A stretch of DNA of 64,000 nucleotides. Source: Micromonospora musae. Its GTDB lineage: Bacteria; Actinomycetota; Actinomycetes; Mycobacteriales; Micromonosporaceae. This document shows positions 43,501-51,314 of this stretch, in pieces. The first letter of the stretch is position 1; the number at the start of each line of letters is the position of its first letter. The notes under the pieces were generated by a model. The model was not told the origin of the DNA. It did not search any database and saw only the letters and a program-made list of their open reading frames with translations. The stretch lies in the NCBI RefSeq assembly GCF_003626635.1, contig NZ_RAZT01000006.1:310001-374000 (forward strand), read 5' to 3'. The translations under genes and the position numbers were made by a program.

Positions 43501-44617
43501 GCTGCGCGGCAACTCCGTCGCCGGTACGAGCACCAGCACCTGGGGATTCAACATCATGCGTCAGATCGAACCCCTGAACTTCACCGTCGACGTGACCACA
43601 CCGGGCTGGCACGACCTGATGGTCTACCGCTCGGACGCAGCGATCCTCTTCGACCGGATCATCATCGAGACCCGCGACGGCGCGGTCGGCGACGGCCTCG
43701 TCGGCCCACCCGAGAGCCCGAACAACATCGCGGCACCCGAGAAGGCAACCGTCGCGCCACTTCCCGGCGTGATGCCGGAACTCCACCGGCTGCCCGCGAT
43801 CGAGACGTCGGTGGGCCGGACGAGCACGGTCGAGGGTGTGACCGACGTGGCGACCGCGGAATCGGACAACAAGACCGCCGCCTCAGTCACGATCACCGAC
43901 GGCGAGCTGAGCATCACCGGGCACCGGGCCGGAAGAGCCGAGGTCTCCATCACCACCGGTGGCGGCGAGACCTGGGTGGCGCCCGTCACGGTGGGCAGGG
44001 CCGAGGGCGCGCCCGTCGGCCCGTACCTGGAACAGGACGGCCTGGTCATCCTTGACGCGGCCGACGCGCTCGAGAACAGTGCCTCCGCCCACGCGACCGC
44101 CAGCAACAACGAGACGCACGGCTGGGCGCTGGCTCGTAACGGCCTGCAGGTCGTCCCGCCGGCCGACGCCAGCGCGAAGGCGCAATGGCTGGCGACCTCG
44201 GCCGCCCAAGCCGAGGCGCTGTTCAGGGCCGGCCCGACCCAGAAGGTCAACGGGAGCTCGGCGGCAGGAGCACCACCGCGGCTCGAATTCACCGTCGACA
44301 TCCAGACCGGTGGCACGTACTACCTGTTCGTCAACTCAAGCAACCCGAACCCAGACGCCGACTCCTACCACGTGCTCGTCGACGGGCAGTGGAGGTACCA
44401 GTCGAGCAAGTCCGGGCCGGAGACCGGGTTCGAGACCTGGTACGGCAGCACGAACGTCGCTGCGACCGCATTGGCGCTCGAGCCCGGTGAGCACACGATC
44501 ACGTTGGCGCCCCGTGAAGCCGGGCTGGTGCTCAACCAGATCGCCTTGACCACGAACGACACACCCCGCTTCACCGGCTTCCAGACCCCCAGCGGCCGGA
44601 AAGCGAGCGCCTCATGA
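40502..44617 (+). CDS. secreted GH115 alpha-glucuronidase
   Basis: A 1371-residue secreted enzyme with a Sec signal (about residues 1-48, ending TPAHA). The GH115 catalytic core (about 60-800) includes GTIYGIYSISEEIGVSPWYW, KYRGFFINDEE near residue 247, LNTLWPAMHLASTAF, IPYKEMNDLYNAGL and MWAEDNQGYLR near 475. All are strongly family-typical. A GH115 C-terminal beta domain follows (GYVALEAEHFSENV). An extra carbohydrate-binding-like module closes the chain (about 1175-1360, GLVILDAADALENSASAHA). GH115 removes 4-O-methyl-glucuronate or glucuronate from xylan or arabinogalactan. ATG 40502 has AAGGAG six bases upstream. A LacI regulator is divergent. Confidence 0.93.
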   Translation: MSQPGQRTRGVPHAQRDFAGRARRWSAAVAIGAVLAASLTSVGVTPAHASPGDFTIFDGRRTAPILIDASYGGDHGDRDYTQVRRAVQDLRQDVAMVTGAIDPNDVQSVFVDDESAKETRLAKADQSKLPALLTKATGRKTAIIVGQIGESRLIDEIVGAGKFNEAAGIEGRWEAYAAKTITKPVPGVDKALVIAGSDARGTIYGIYSISEEIGVSPWYWYSDVPVRQRDHIDVKGRTRVDDGPDVKYRGFFINDEERTIAWAKRKFPTGDGTPDVNFYRHVYELMLRLRLNTLWPAMHLASTAFNAVTDTGTYDTGTPVNAREAAAFGVVASSSHAELMLRNNEGEWRQWYDRNKDALDIKGSDAVAAFNYSINKPAILEYWRQRVVANADFENILALGIRGVHDSDAVFTPGNPYGFKDKVEMEADVIREQRKMIAEVYGSADAVPQVFIPYKEMNDLYNAGLKDHIPDDVTLMWAEDNQGYLRQVPTRTEAARSGGNGVYYHISYWGEPKSYLWLNSTPMSLMVQQLRRAWNSGAGRYWILNVGDIKPGEIKLDLFAKLAWDVDGYDDTNIGSKFLTEHLQRDFRLKGTNAAVVTDALKRFDALENTKRAEFWGEVNSSNANSGRIHDGQVFPFSATSDGDELQRHINESNELVRILEGASAKLDPRYRSAFYQQVLHRVRSYRNMAEHIGYYWKNQLAAAQGRYASAGSYELLSKQARERILTDEEYWNTISHGKWDHAIGHSHPEGFPNEGAVMLTNDRYARVAAPTDAVGAAAEGGKEPGRGTLTFNSAAPDDKRFFDVFSRDDVANRQEWVAEADAPWITLSQRSGTTATEQRVTVTVAKDHPATTGTIRVFNAVDGAKVGDPVATFTVNAKRAAVDLHRVTEPAHLEANGYVALEAEHFSENVPGADGTRWAPLQGVGQRGASMGSFPEIAPRVDSGFETTARLKYRVYFASTGKFTGTFYRIPTLNEGTEDDGTPRTARTAVGLDDQSPSLLRGNSVAGTSTSTWGFNIMRQIEPLNFTVDVTTPGWHDLMVYRSDAAILFDRIIIETRDGAVGDGLVGPPESPNNIAAPEKATVAPLPGVMPELHRLPAIETSVGRTSTVEGVTDVATAESDNKTAASVTITDGELSITGHRAGRAEVSITTGGGETWVAPVTVGRAEGAPVGPYLEQDGLVILDAADALENSASAHATASNNETHGWALARNGLQVVPPADASAKAQWLATSAAQAEALFRAGPTQKVNGSSAAGAPPRLEFTVDIQTGGTYYLFVNSSNPNPDADSYHVLVDGQWRYQSSKSGPETGFETWYGSTNVAATALALEPGEHTITLAPREAGLVLNQIALTTNDTPRFTGFQTPSGRKASAS

Positions 44618-44667
44618 CGCTCTGACATCGAGCAGAGCACCACCAGATCCTGGCCCCGCTACGAACC

Positions 44668-44700
44668 GAAACGGCCGGACCTTCCAGGTCCGGCCGTTTC
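44668..44700 (+). terminator. terminator hairpin after GH115
   Basis: A perfect 15-bp stem (GAAACGGCCGGACCT / AGGTCCGGCCGTTTC) with a 3-nt loop lies 50 bp after the GH115 stop. The 3' arm ends in TTTC, a short T tract. Confidence 0.75.
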
Positions 44701-44719
44701 GTCAGGTGCGGGGTGCTTC

Positions 44720-44860
44720 TCAGCGCCCGACGAGATGGTCCCGCCGGCCGGCGTGGGTCAGGGCGACCGCCTCGTCGTAGGCGGCGACGGCCTCGTCGGC
44801 CCGTCCGCGCCGGGCGAGCAGGCCGGCGCGCGCCTCGGGAGTCCGTATACCCGCGTCGCT
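44720..44860 (-). pseudogene. C-terminal remnant of an ECF-type sigma factor
   Basis: The minus strand reads TPEARAGLLARRGRADEAVA then AYDEAVALTHAGRRDHLVGR and a TGA. This is the typical C-terminal tail of actinobacterial sigma factors with a TPR-like end (R-DLLRRLGR-EA-AAYD-ALALT-N--E). The frame has no start or sigma-2/sigma-4 regions upstream, so only the tail survives. The left edge (stop) is certain; the right edge is approximate. Confidence 0.45.
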
Positions 44861-45161
44861 TCGTATTCGCACGATGCGGATGAGGCAGATTCACCCCCGG
44901 CCCCAGCAGGCTGTCGAGGTAGCAGGTCGCTCGGCAGCCGAGAGGTGAGGTTTGCATGCGCCTCTCCTATACGGGTAGGCCAGGCTGAACGTCGTGACGC
45001 TGTCGGGCGACATCCCGAGCAGCTTCGACGCGAGCCTTTCCCGCGGGGTGTGAGGGTGCCGTACGCGTAGACAAGGCACATCTGAACCCAACCGCGGGCG
45101 CATTACGGTCAGGGCTCGTAACTGGCGTTTCGAGGGCGATCCGGCCGGAGAGGGGACTCGG

Positions 45162-45572
45162 GTGGAATACCAGGATTTCATCAACGCAGTGGCGACGCGG
45201 GCAAAGGTTTCGACCGATCAGGCGGCGACAATCACCGCCACGACGCTGGAGACGTTGGCAGATCGGATCAGCGCCGGTCAGGCAGAGGACCTTGCCTATC
45301 AGCTTCCGGACAAGCTGGCCGATCACCTGCGCGGACCGCGTGGACGGGAACAGGCTACGTCGTTCGGGCTCGAAGAGTTCGTGCGGCGGGTGGCGGACCG
45401 CCCGAACATCGACCGTGCGCTCGCCGGTCCCGGGGTCGCCGCGGTGCTCACCACGCTCCGTGAGGCTGTCACCCGTGACGAGTTCCAGAACGCGGCGGCC
45501 CAGCTTTCGAAGGACTTCTGGCAGGTGATCGAACCGGTGGGTGCCGGTGGCGGGCAGCCGTCCGGCGCGTAG
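45162..45572 (+). CDS. DUF2267-domain protein
   Basis: A 136-residue soluble helical protein. It opens EYQDFINAVATRAKVSTDQA, then TLETLADRISAGQAEDLAYQLP, EEFVRRVADRP and LREAVTRDEFQNAAAQLSKDF. This matches DUF2267, whose members often show two tandem helical repeats with the AxxLPxxL pattern. Function is unknown. The start is GTG 45162 after a GGAGAGGGGACTC purine-rich stretch. It is a single gene between the sigma remnant and the convergent capA gene. Confidence 0.87.
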   Translation: MEYQDFINAVATRAKVSTDQAATITATTLETLADRISAGQAEDLAYQLPDKLADHLRGPRGREQATSFGLEEFVRRVADRPNIDRALAGPGVAAVLTTLREAVTRDEFQNAAAQLSKDFWQVIEPVGAGGGQPSGA

Positions 45573-45584
45573 CACGCTCTTTGA

Positions 45585-45599
45585 GGGCAGCAGCTGCCC
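45585..45599 (+). terminator. short hairpin after the DUF2267 gene, possible terminator
   Basis: GGGCAGCAGCTGCCC forms a 6-bp stem with a 3-nt loop 12 bp past the stop codon. A pyrimidine-rich stretch follows. The short stem keeps confidence low. Confidence 0.35.
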
Positions 45600-45701
45600 A
45601 CGCCTTCCTTCACCTACGTTCGCGGACGACGGTGCCGCTGGCGATGACCTCCTGCTCCCGGCGGCTCCGTCGCTGACCTGCCGCCGGCAGCACGCTGCGC
45701 C

Positions 45702-46757
45702 CTATCGGACGGGGCTCGCGGCGAGTCCGGTGCACTCGCGCAGGTCCGCGTACTCCCGGTGGATCCGGGCCACGTCCTCCCCGCTGGCGAGTTCGGGCCG
45801 ACCGGTGCGTCGGGAGATCGTCGCGGGCAGCAGTTCCGTCTTCGAGATCGCCGTATTTTCGAGGGTCACCCGCAGCACTCCCGTGTCGTTGCTGTACGCG
45901 TCGTCACGCCACCACAGGAAGTTGCCGAGCCCGTACTGAACGAAGGTGTTACCGAGCCATCCGTCGCCGAGCAACAGGTGAGCGTGGGTGCCGACCACGA
46001 TCGTGGCACCCGCCTCGGCCATTTCGCCCGCGAACGCGCGAGCCTCGGCGGTGGGGCACGCGTCGCCCTCGGCGCCCCAGTGGACGTAGACGACAACCAC
46101 GCTGGCCTGACGTCGTGCGGCGCGTACCGCTTCGACGGCGCGCGGCAGGTCCCGGGCCATCGCGATGCCGGCCCGGTTGTCGGTGGCTCTCCACTCTGAC
46201 CACAGCTCGGAGATCTGGCTGAAGCCGAGGACAGCGATCTTGGTACCGCGTATTTCGGTGATCCACGGCCGGTACGCTGCCGCCGCGTCGGCCCCCGCCC
46301 CGACGGCGGGCATGCCGGCGGCCTTGGCTGCGTCCACGGTGTCGGCCAGCCCCGTCCGCCCGTAGTCCAGCGCGTGGTTGTTGGCGATCGACACGACATC
46401 GATGCCGGCGGCCTTTACCGCGTCATATGCGCTTGCCGGCGCTCGGAAATGGAACTGCTTCGGCTCGGGGGTGCCGCGCGTGGTGACCGCCGTCTCCAGG
46501 TTGATCATCGCCAGGTCTGCGGCCGACAGGGTCGACGAGATCGACCCGAACGCGGTGGCCGGGTCGCCGAGCAGATCGGCCGTCCGGTCGGTGAAGTGCA
46601 CGTCGCCCGCGAAGGCCAAGGTGATCTCGGTGGGCTGCGATGGAGAGGCCGGAGAGGCGGAGCCGGTAGGCGCACCGGCCGGCGAGGTCCGGGCGGGATC
46701 ACACGCCACAACAAGCAGGGTCGCCGCCAACGCGACGAAGCATCGTGCCCAGTTCAC
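45702..46757 (-). CDS. CapA-family lipoprotein (poly-gamma-glutamate-synthesis type metallophosphoesterase fold)
   Basis: A 351-residue lipoprotein with lipobox Cys19 (ALAATLLVVAC) and a Ser/Pro-rich linker. The CapA domain has ITLAFAGDVHFTDR (metal-binding GDV), MINLETAVTTRG, SIANNHALDYGRTGL, VVVYVHWGAEGD and IVVGTHAHLLLG (metal-binding His pairs). Members take part in poly-gamma-glutamate or capsule handling or act as periplasmic phosphoesterases; the exact role here is unknown. A deleted copy lies at 49085-49236. The 3' fragment of uxaC starts 60 bp upstream of its start codon. Confidence 0.88.
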   Translation of the reverse strand: MNWARCFVALAATLLVVACDPARTSPAGAPTGSASPASPSQPTEITLAFAGDVHFTDRTADLLGDPATAFGSISSTLSAADLAMINLETAVTTRGTPEPKQFHFRAPASAYDAVKAAGIDVVSIANNHALDYGRTGLADTVDAAKAAGMPAVGAGADAAAAYRPWITEIRGTKIAVLGFSQISELWSEWRATDNRAGIAMARDLPRAVEAVRAARRQASVVVVYVHWGAEGDACPTAEARAFAGEMAEAGATIVVGTHAHLLLGDGWLGNTFVQYGLGNFLWWRDDAYSNDTGVLRVTLENTAISKTELLPATISRRTGRPELASGEDVARIHREYADLRECTGLAASPVR

Positions 46758-46817
46758 TCAGCGCAGCGTACGGAAACCCAGCCGACCCTGGTCCGGTTCG
46801 GCCAGATTGCCCTTGGC

Positions 46818-46985
46818 CCGGCCTTCGTAGTTCCCGGCTGGAACGACCTCTCCCGACAGATCGACGCCGGCTACCCGGCCCGCCTCGTCCTCGAACACCG
46901 ACTGACCGAGGACGAGGCGATCGAGACGGCAGCCGACCTGGCCTACCGCGTTCCCCGAGAGGCCTACGCCCGGCGGACCGACTGA
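46818..46985 (+). pseudogene. 3'-terminal fragment duplicated from uxaC
   Basis: The plus strand encodes NDLSRQIDAGYPARLVLEHR and TEDEAIETAADLAYRVPREA then YARR and a stop. This is almost identical to the last 50 or so residues of uxaC at 32900-33067. DNA identity continues past both stop codons (GAGGGCGTCCG, then GAAACCCGCC) for about 30 bp. There is no start codon in the homologous part and the upstream sequence belongs to the capA promoter region. A gene fragment, not a functional isomerase. Confidence 0.85.
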
Positions 46986-47195
46986 GGGCGTCCGATCGAA
47001 GCAGTGAAACCCGCCGCGACGCGGCCGCTTCGCGGTGCCGGGAGTGTAGGACGAGCCGCGTTCGTGTGCCCTGCGGCGGTCGGATCCGGTGAAGGTCGAG
47101 GACGGCCCCGAGGGGCGACAAGAACGACGGGCGTCACTACGCTCGGCTAGGCGACCAGGCGGGCCTCGTCTGGAATTGATGTCAGGGGAGCAGGG

Positions 47196-49013
47196 ATGAA
47201 CCGTGGCAGGAAGGCATCGGCCGCTGCGGCGGCCGGGGCATTGGCCATCGTCACGATCTTAACCGCGGGCGGATCGCCCGCGGCCGCACAGACAGCCGCG
47301 ACAACCGACGAGTCGATCACCCATGACGAGAACCCACGGGTGCCCGAGGGGGCGGCGTGGACGGAGGCGTACTTCCCGTCCTCCGACGGCAGCGGCGTCG
47401 AGTTGCACGCCGACGTGCTGCGCCCAGCACACCTGCCGGCACATGCGAAGACGCCGGTGATCCTCTCCGTGGGCCCCTACTTCGCCCACGCCGGGCAGAC
47501 CGGCCCCGAGGGCTGGGACCGAGTCGGACCGTCGGCACGTTTCCAGGACCTCGTCGACGGCGCCGACCTGATGGCACGCGGCTACACCTTCGTCATGGTC
47601 GACCTGCGCGGCTTCGGCGGCAGCACCGGATGCCTGGACTGGGCCGGCCCAGGCGAACAGGCCGACGTCCGGGCGGCCATCCAGTGGTCGGCCAGCCAGC
47701 CGTGGTCCAACGGAAAGATCGGGATGTACGGCAAGTCCTACGACGCCGTCACCGGGCTGGTGGGCAACAACCTCAAGATGAACGCCCTGAAGGCGGTCGT
47801 CGCCCAGGAGCCCCTCTGGGACATGTACAACTACCTGTTCAGCAACAAGGTGCCCCGCCCCAATGTCACGGGCACGCCCGCGGCGTACAACTCGATCGCG
47901 GTCATGCCTGCGATGGCCGACGACAGCGACCGGTACAAGGCGAACGCCCTCTACGAGGCGAGCCATCCGGAGTGCCTGAGCGACAACATCACCAACAACA
48001 ACAACCCTGACGCCGATTCGGCGTACTGGAGGGCCAGGAACCTGGCCAAGGATGCTGCTGGCACCCGCACGCCGTTGTTCGTGACCCAGGGCTTCATCGA
48101 GTCCAACACCAAACCTGAGGACATGGACGAGTACCTGACCAACCACCGCGGCCCGGAGCGCGGTTGGCTCGGTCAGTGGGACCACGTACGGGGCAACGAC
48201 ACCGACGGCGACGGCCGGTTGCAGATGGGCCGTGCCGGCTGGTTCGACGAGGTGATGCGGTTCTACGACCAGTACCTCCGCGGCACGCCCCCATCGGTGA
48301 CCGATCCCGCGTACGCCATCGAGGACAGCCTCGGCCACTGGCGCGCGCAGAAGACCTGGCCGGTGATTGGAACGTCGTACGACGCGCGGCTCTCCACCGG
48401 CCGGTACGTCGACAACGGCGGCGCCTCGGCGGCGGCCGCCGAGTCCAGGGCGGTGGACCAGGGCCGCTGGGACATGGAGCGGGCGCCGCGCATGGAGGTG
48501 CTGTCCCATGCCGAAAAGAACGCCGCCGGGCAGGGCGACGCCTCGGCCTCCAGCTTCTGGACCTGGTCCACGCCCGCCTCCCAGGCGCTGCGGATCACCG
48601 GCACACCGAGGATCTCCCTCAAGGCGAGCACGAGCGGGAACGTGATGGTGCGCCTGTGGGACGTCGCTCCCGACGGTACGGCGACGATGTTCGACGAGAA
48701 CGTTGCGCTGATCGAACGCGGCGGACGGATCTCCTTCGATCTGAAGTCGACCGACTGGACCGTCAAGCGTGGGCACCAGCTCGGAGTCCAGATCGGCACC
48801 ATCGACTCCAACAGGTGGCGGGACGTCCCCTCGGGCCACACGATCAAGGTCTCCGACGCCCGGCTCACCTTGGACGTGCAGAACCCGCGCTACGACGTGC
48901 CGACCCGGGGTGACCGCTCGCCGTTCCTCGACACGTTCCTGACGGCGAACACCACCACGCTCAGCGACATCGGCCGCGGCACGTTCCCGCTGCGGCTGTC
49001 CAGGAACGGCTGA
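47196..49013 (+). CDS. secreted X-Pro dipeptidyl-peptidase / CocE-NonD-type hydrolase (copy 2)
   Basis: A 605-residue secreted serine hydrolase paralogous to the one at 34392. It has a Sec signal (about 1-31, ALAIVTILTAGGSPAAAQ) and VDLRGFGGSTGC. The nucleophile elbow is GKSYDAVTG (Ser near residue 181), with GQWDHVRGND and a C-terminal jelly roll with NVMVRLWDVAPDGTATMFDEN. The two copies align along their whole length with conserved motifs. This copy lacks the SASSDAASAQPASS-type insertion of copy 1. ATG 47196 is preceded by GGGGAGCAGG. It lies 210 bp after the uxaC fragment, and a terminator hairpin follows. Confidence 0.9.
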   Translation: MNRGRKASAAAAAGALAIVTILTAGGSPAAAQTAATTDESITHDENPRVPEGAAWTEAYFPSSDGSGVELHADVLRPAHLPAHAKTPVILSVGPYFAHAGQTGPEGWDRVGPSARFQDLVDGADLMARGYTFVMVDLRGFGGSTGCLDWAGPGEQADVRAAIQWSASQPWSNGKIGMYGKSYDAVTGLVGNNLKMNALKAVVAQEPLWDMYNYLFSNKVPRPNVTGTPAAYNSIAVMPAMADDSDRYKANALYEASHPECLSDNITNNNNPDADSAYWRARNLAKDAAGTRTPLFVTQGFIESNTKPEDMDEYLTNHRGPERGWLGQWDHVRGNDTDGDGRLQMGRAGWFDEVMRFYDQYLRGTPPSVTDPAYAIEDSLGHWRAQKTWPVIGTSYDARLSTGRYVDNGGASAAAAESRAVDQGRWDMERAPRMEVLSHAEKNAAGQGDASASSFWTWSTPASQALRITGTPRISLKASTSGNVMVRLWDVAPDGTATMFDENVALIERGGRISFDLKSTDWTVKRGHQLGVQIGTIDSNRWRDVPSGHTIKVSDARLTLDVQNPRYDVPTRGDRSPFLDTFLTANTTTLSDIGRGTFPLRLSRNG

Positions 49014-49016
49014 CCG

Positions 49017-49063
49017 AACGGCTGCCCGGTGCTCGCCGCCTGGCGGGTGCCGGGCAGCCCGTT
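49017..49063 (+). terminator. terminator hairpin after X-Pro peptidase copy 2
   Basis: GGCTGCCCGG (49020-49029) pairs with CCGGGCAGCC (49050-49059). AACG/CGTT flanks extend it over a one-base bulge, and CGCC/GGCG pairing is possible inside. It begins within 10 bp of the stop codon. Confidence 0.6.
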
Positions 49064-49084
49064 ACGGCCGTGCGCGCACAACGT

Positions 49085-49236
49085 GCGGCTCCGTCGCTGA
49101 CCTGCCGCCGGTAGAACAGCCGACACTCTGTGCGGCGGGGCTCGCGACGGTCGGTGCACGCGTGCAGGTCCGCGTGCTCCCGGCAGATCCGGGCCGCGTC
49201 CTCGCTGGGGTGCGATGGAGAGGCCGGAGAGGCCCT
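49085..49236 (-). pseudogene. internally deleted duplicate of capA
   Basis: Three parts of the intact capA (45702-46757) recur here in order. The sequence just past its stop (GGCTCCGTCGCTGACCTGCC) comes first. Next is its C-terminal coding region, read as ARICREHADLHAC against ARIHREYADLREC. Last comes its N-terminal linker region, read as ASPASPSHPSED against ASPASPSQPTEI. The whole phosphoesterase domain between linker and C-terminus is missing. The copy has diverged and cannot encode a CapA protein. Confidence 0.75.
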
Positions 49237-49539
49237 GGGAGGTCTCCAAGAGCGGGCGATCATCGGGCGACGCCGTCATCGTGAGGCTTCCCGTCGCACA
49301 GTTCGCCGCAGCCGTCGACGCATGGGCTGAGTCGCAGCAAACGGCCTCGCCCGACAGGCGCGAGCACCACGCGAGCCTCGCCATCCCCTCGCCGCCGACC
49401 CGCCCTTGTGGGAGCAGGCCGCCGTCGGGGCCGCCACGTTGGTGCGGAGCCCGAAGGTGAAGAACGTCGCCGGGCACTCAGCGGGACGTGGTTCGTCACC
49501 ACCGACGGCGGGCCGTTCCGGCGCCGCAGCCGTGCACGG

Positions 49540-49574
49540 GGAACGCCTGACCCCTTGTGGTGGTCAGGCGTTCC
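49540..49574 (-). terminator. terminator hairpin after the CHRD gene
   Basis: A perfect 13-bp stem (GGAACGCCTGACC / GGTCAGGCGTTCC) with a 9-nt loop. The stop codon of the unshifted reading (49564) falls inside the stem. The stop of the +1-shifted Lys/Asp frame (49595) lies 21 bp before it, the normal distance. Confidence 0.7.
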
Positions 49575-50574
49575 GCTGTCGTGAGGCCACGGGCTCACTT
49601 GTCGTGGTCTTGGCCCTTGTCCTTGTCGTCCTTGTGCTTGTCGTCCTTGTCCTCGTGGCCCTTGTCCTTGTCGTCCTTGTGCTTGTCGTCCTTGTCCTCG
49701 TGGCCCTTGTCCTCGTGGCCCTTGTCCTCGTGGCCCTTGTCCTCGTGGCCCTTGTCCTCGTGGCCCTTGTCCTCGTGGCCCTTGTCCTCGTGGCCCTTGT
49801 CCTCGTGGCCCTTGTCCTCGTGGCCCTTGTCCCCCAATCCCGGTCCTCGTGGTCGTCCCACGCCTTCCTGAATTCGTTCCAGTCCCGGTCCTCGTCGCTG
49901 CTCCACGAGGTGCCCCGGTGGTCGTCGTCCTTGTCGCGGGCCCAGTCCTTGCTGTCCTTGTGCTTGTCGTCGGTCTTGATCTGGCCGCGGATTTCGCCGT
50001 TCGGGAACTGCTTGGTGTGCACGTTGACGTACGTGACACCCGCTTCGATCGCGTCGACGAGCTCGTCAAACTCGCCGGGCTGGATGCCCTGGTCGGCGGG
50101 GCCCACCACGTCGTCGGGCTTGATGGTGCCCTCGATCTTGGCCGGGGCCTGCGGGCAGGACTGGACGTCCGCCGAATGGCCACCCTTCGCGTCCTTCAGG
50201 TTCGAACACAGGAAGACGGCGACGCCGCCGCTCTGGTGTCTGCCTCCGAAGTGGATGTGTGCCTGCTGGACGTCCTTCAGGTCTTCGTAGCTCAGCTTGA
50301 ACCTGATCTCCTTGTCCCGTTCGTCGATCTTGGCCTCGAACCGCCCGGAACCGGGCGTCGAGATCGGTTTGGGATCCTCCTCGAAGCCGCTGAGCTTGGC
50401 GCGGACGTTCACCTCCTTGGCGTCCCGCGAGTCACTCCAGTCCCGCGAGTCGTGCGAGTCGCGTTTGTCGCCCGAGTCGTCCCGGCCGTCGGCCAGGGCG
50501 GTGGTGCCGATGGCGCTGGCCGCGACCGCCGCGCTGGCCGCCATCGCCACCGTCCAGAGTCTGGTCCGTCCCAT
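49564..50574 (-). CDS. secreted CHRD-domain protein with HEDKG repeat tail (apparent frameshift)
   Basis: As read, 336 residues. It has a Sec signal ([21 protein letters not shown]) and an Asp/Arg/Lys-rich linker. A CHRD domain follows (about 50-190): [34 protein letters not shown] and [21 protein letters not shown] 50574 is the start, after GAAGGGACC. After EDRDWG (G5 tract, plus strand 49831-49835) this frame turns into monotonous TRATRT. One extra G would give DKG then HEDKG repeats rich in Lys/Asp/His like the preceding linker, ending at TGA 49595 just before the terminator. The shifted tail is therefore probably the true one. CHRD proteins are extracellular and of unknown function. Confidence 0.8.
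   Translation of the reverse strand: MGRTRLWTVAMAASAAVAASAIGTTALADGRDDSGDKRDSHDSRDWSDSRDAKEVNVRAKLSGFEEDPKPISTPGSGRFEAKIDERDKEIRFKLSYEDLKDVQQAHIHFGGRHQSGGVAVFLCSNLKDAKGGHSADVQSCPQAPAKIEGTIKPDDVVGPADQGIQPGEFDELVDAIEAGVTYVNVHTKQFPNGEIRGQIKTDDKHKDSKDWARDKDDDHRGTSWSSDEDRDWNEFRKAWDDHEDRDWGTRATRTRATRTRATRTRATRTRATRTRATRTRATRTRATRTRATRTRTTSTRTTRTRATRTRTTSTRTTRTRAKTTTSEPVASRQRNA
49695..49829. repeat. nine tandem 15-bp repeats (HEDKG-coding)
   Basis: TCCTCGTGGCCCTTG is repeated nine times without gaps. To the left, two 45-bp higher-order units encode HEDK followed by [11 protein letters not shown]. The array sits in the 3' part of the CHRD gene. In-phase repeat number change would lengthen or shorten the tail by five residues. 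Confidence 0.9.
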
Positions 50575-51314
50575 AATGCTGGTCCCTTCCTCGGTGGGGC
50601 CCGAGCCCGAATCAGCGGCGGACAAACCGCCCATGGTGGGACTCAGGCAATGCAAAGGTGCCGCGCGCCGGTGGACGTGATCGTCGCGACCGTCCAGCAC
50701 TCGGTTCGATTGGCACCCTTTGTGAAATTGTTCCACCTTCGCGGCAAAGGTGGGCTCCATTCACTGATCTGCCCGTCAGGGATCTTCGAGCGCGGTGGAC
50801 CGCGCTGGGTGCTCTGCGACGACCCGCGCGGTTCGGCGAGGCCGCCTTCCATCGGACCGCGCATCCGTCCACCGGGTTTACCAATCGGTACACCCGCCGG
50901 GCGTTTCGGAAAGACTGGGAAGTCTTCGTCATGGACGAGCGCACAACCTCGTCGAGCAGCGAGACGCGTCTCGCGTCGAACCGTTCTCGGCCGCTATTGA
51001 TCAAGGGCGAGCCCGTCAAGAGCGGCGCCACCACGGTTATGGCCCCGAAGTTCCCCGACCTCATGGCGGTTTACTGCGACGCGCTCGACGCGATCGGCCA
51101 CGAGGGGCGAACGACGGTCGCCGGGTGCGCGGACACCTCTCGGTCGGTCAGAGTGTCGGAGACGACGACCTTCTGGACGTCACGTTGGAAGCGACCGATC
51201 TCGCGCTGCAGCGGCGAGGCAGCGGTCAAGAACCTGCCGTCGCCGACACCCCTCCCCCTCGGCCCGGCGTCCACAGTGGCCGATGAACAGGACGCGACGG
51301 AAGCGGTCAGCAGC
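50575..51314. other. 740-bp stretch without confident gene; possible decayed coding remnant
   Basis: From ATG 50932 one frame reads MDERTTSSSSETRLASNRSR, then KFPDLMAVYCDALDAIGHEG. The neighbouring frame then reads HLSVGQSVGDDDLLDVTLEA and TDLALQRRGS, as if a single small protein were frameshifted near 51130. No family is recognised. The rest shows no coding pattern. Confidence 0.35.

Noticed and set aside
40436..43786. A 1116-codon minus-strand frame opposite GH115
   Set aside because: It mirrors the GH115 coding sequence; no start signal or domain, and the plus strand has all GH115 motifs.
49695..49829. Short tandem repeats considered as a CRISPR array
   Set aside because: Units are contiguous 15-mers with no spacers and lie inside a coding sequence.
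49406..50290. Plus-strand frame with long [14 protein letters not shown] runs resembling a membrane protein
   Set aside because: The hydrophobic run is the complementary reading of the HEDKG-coding 15-bp repeats; the minus-strand CHRD gene explains it.
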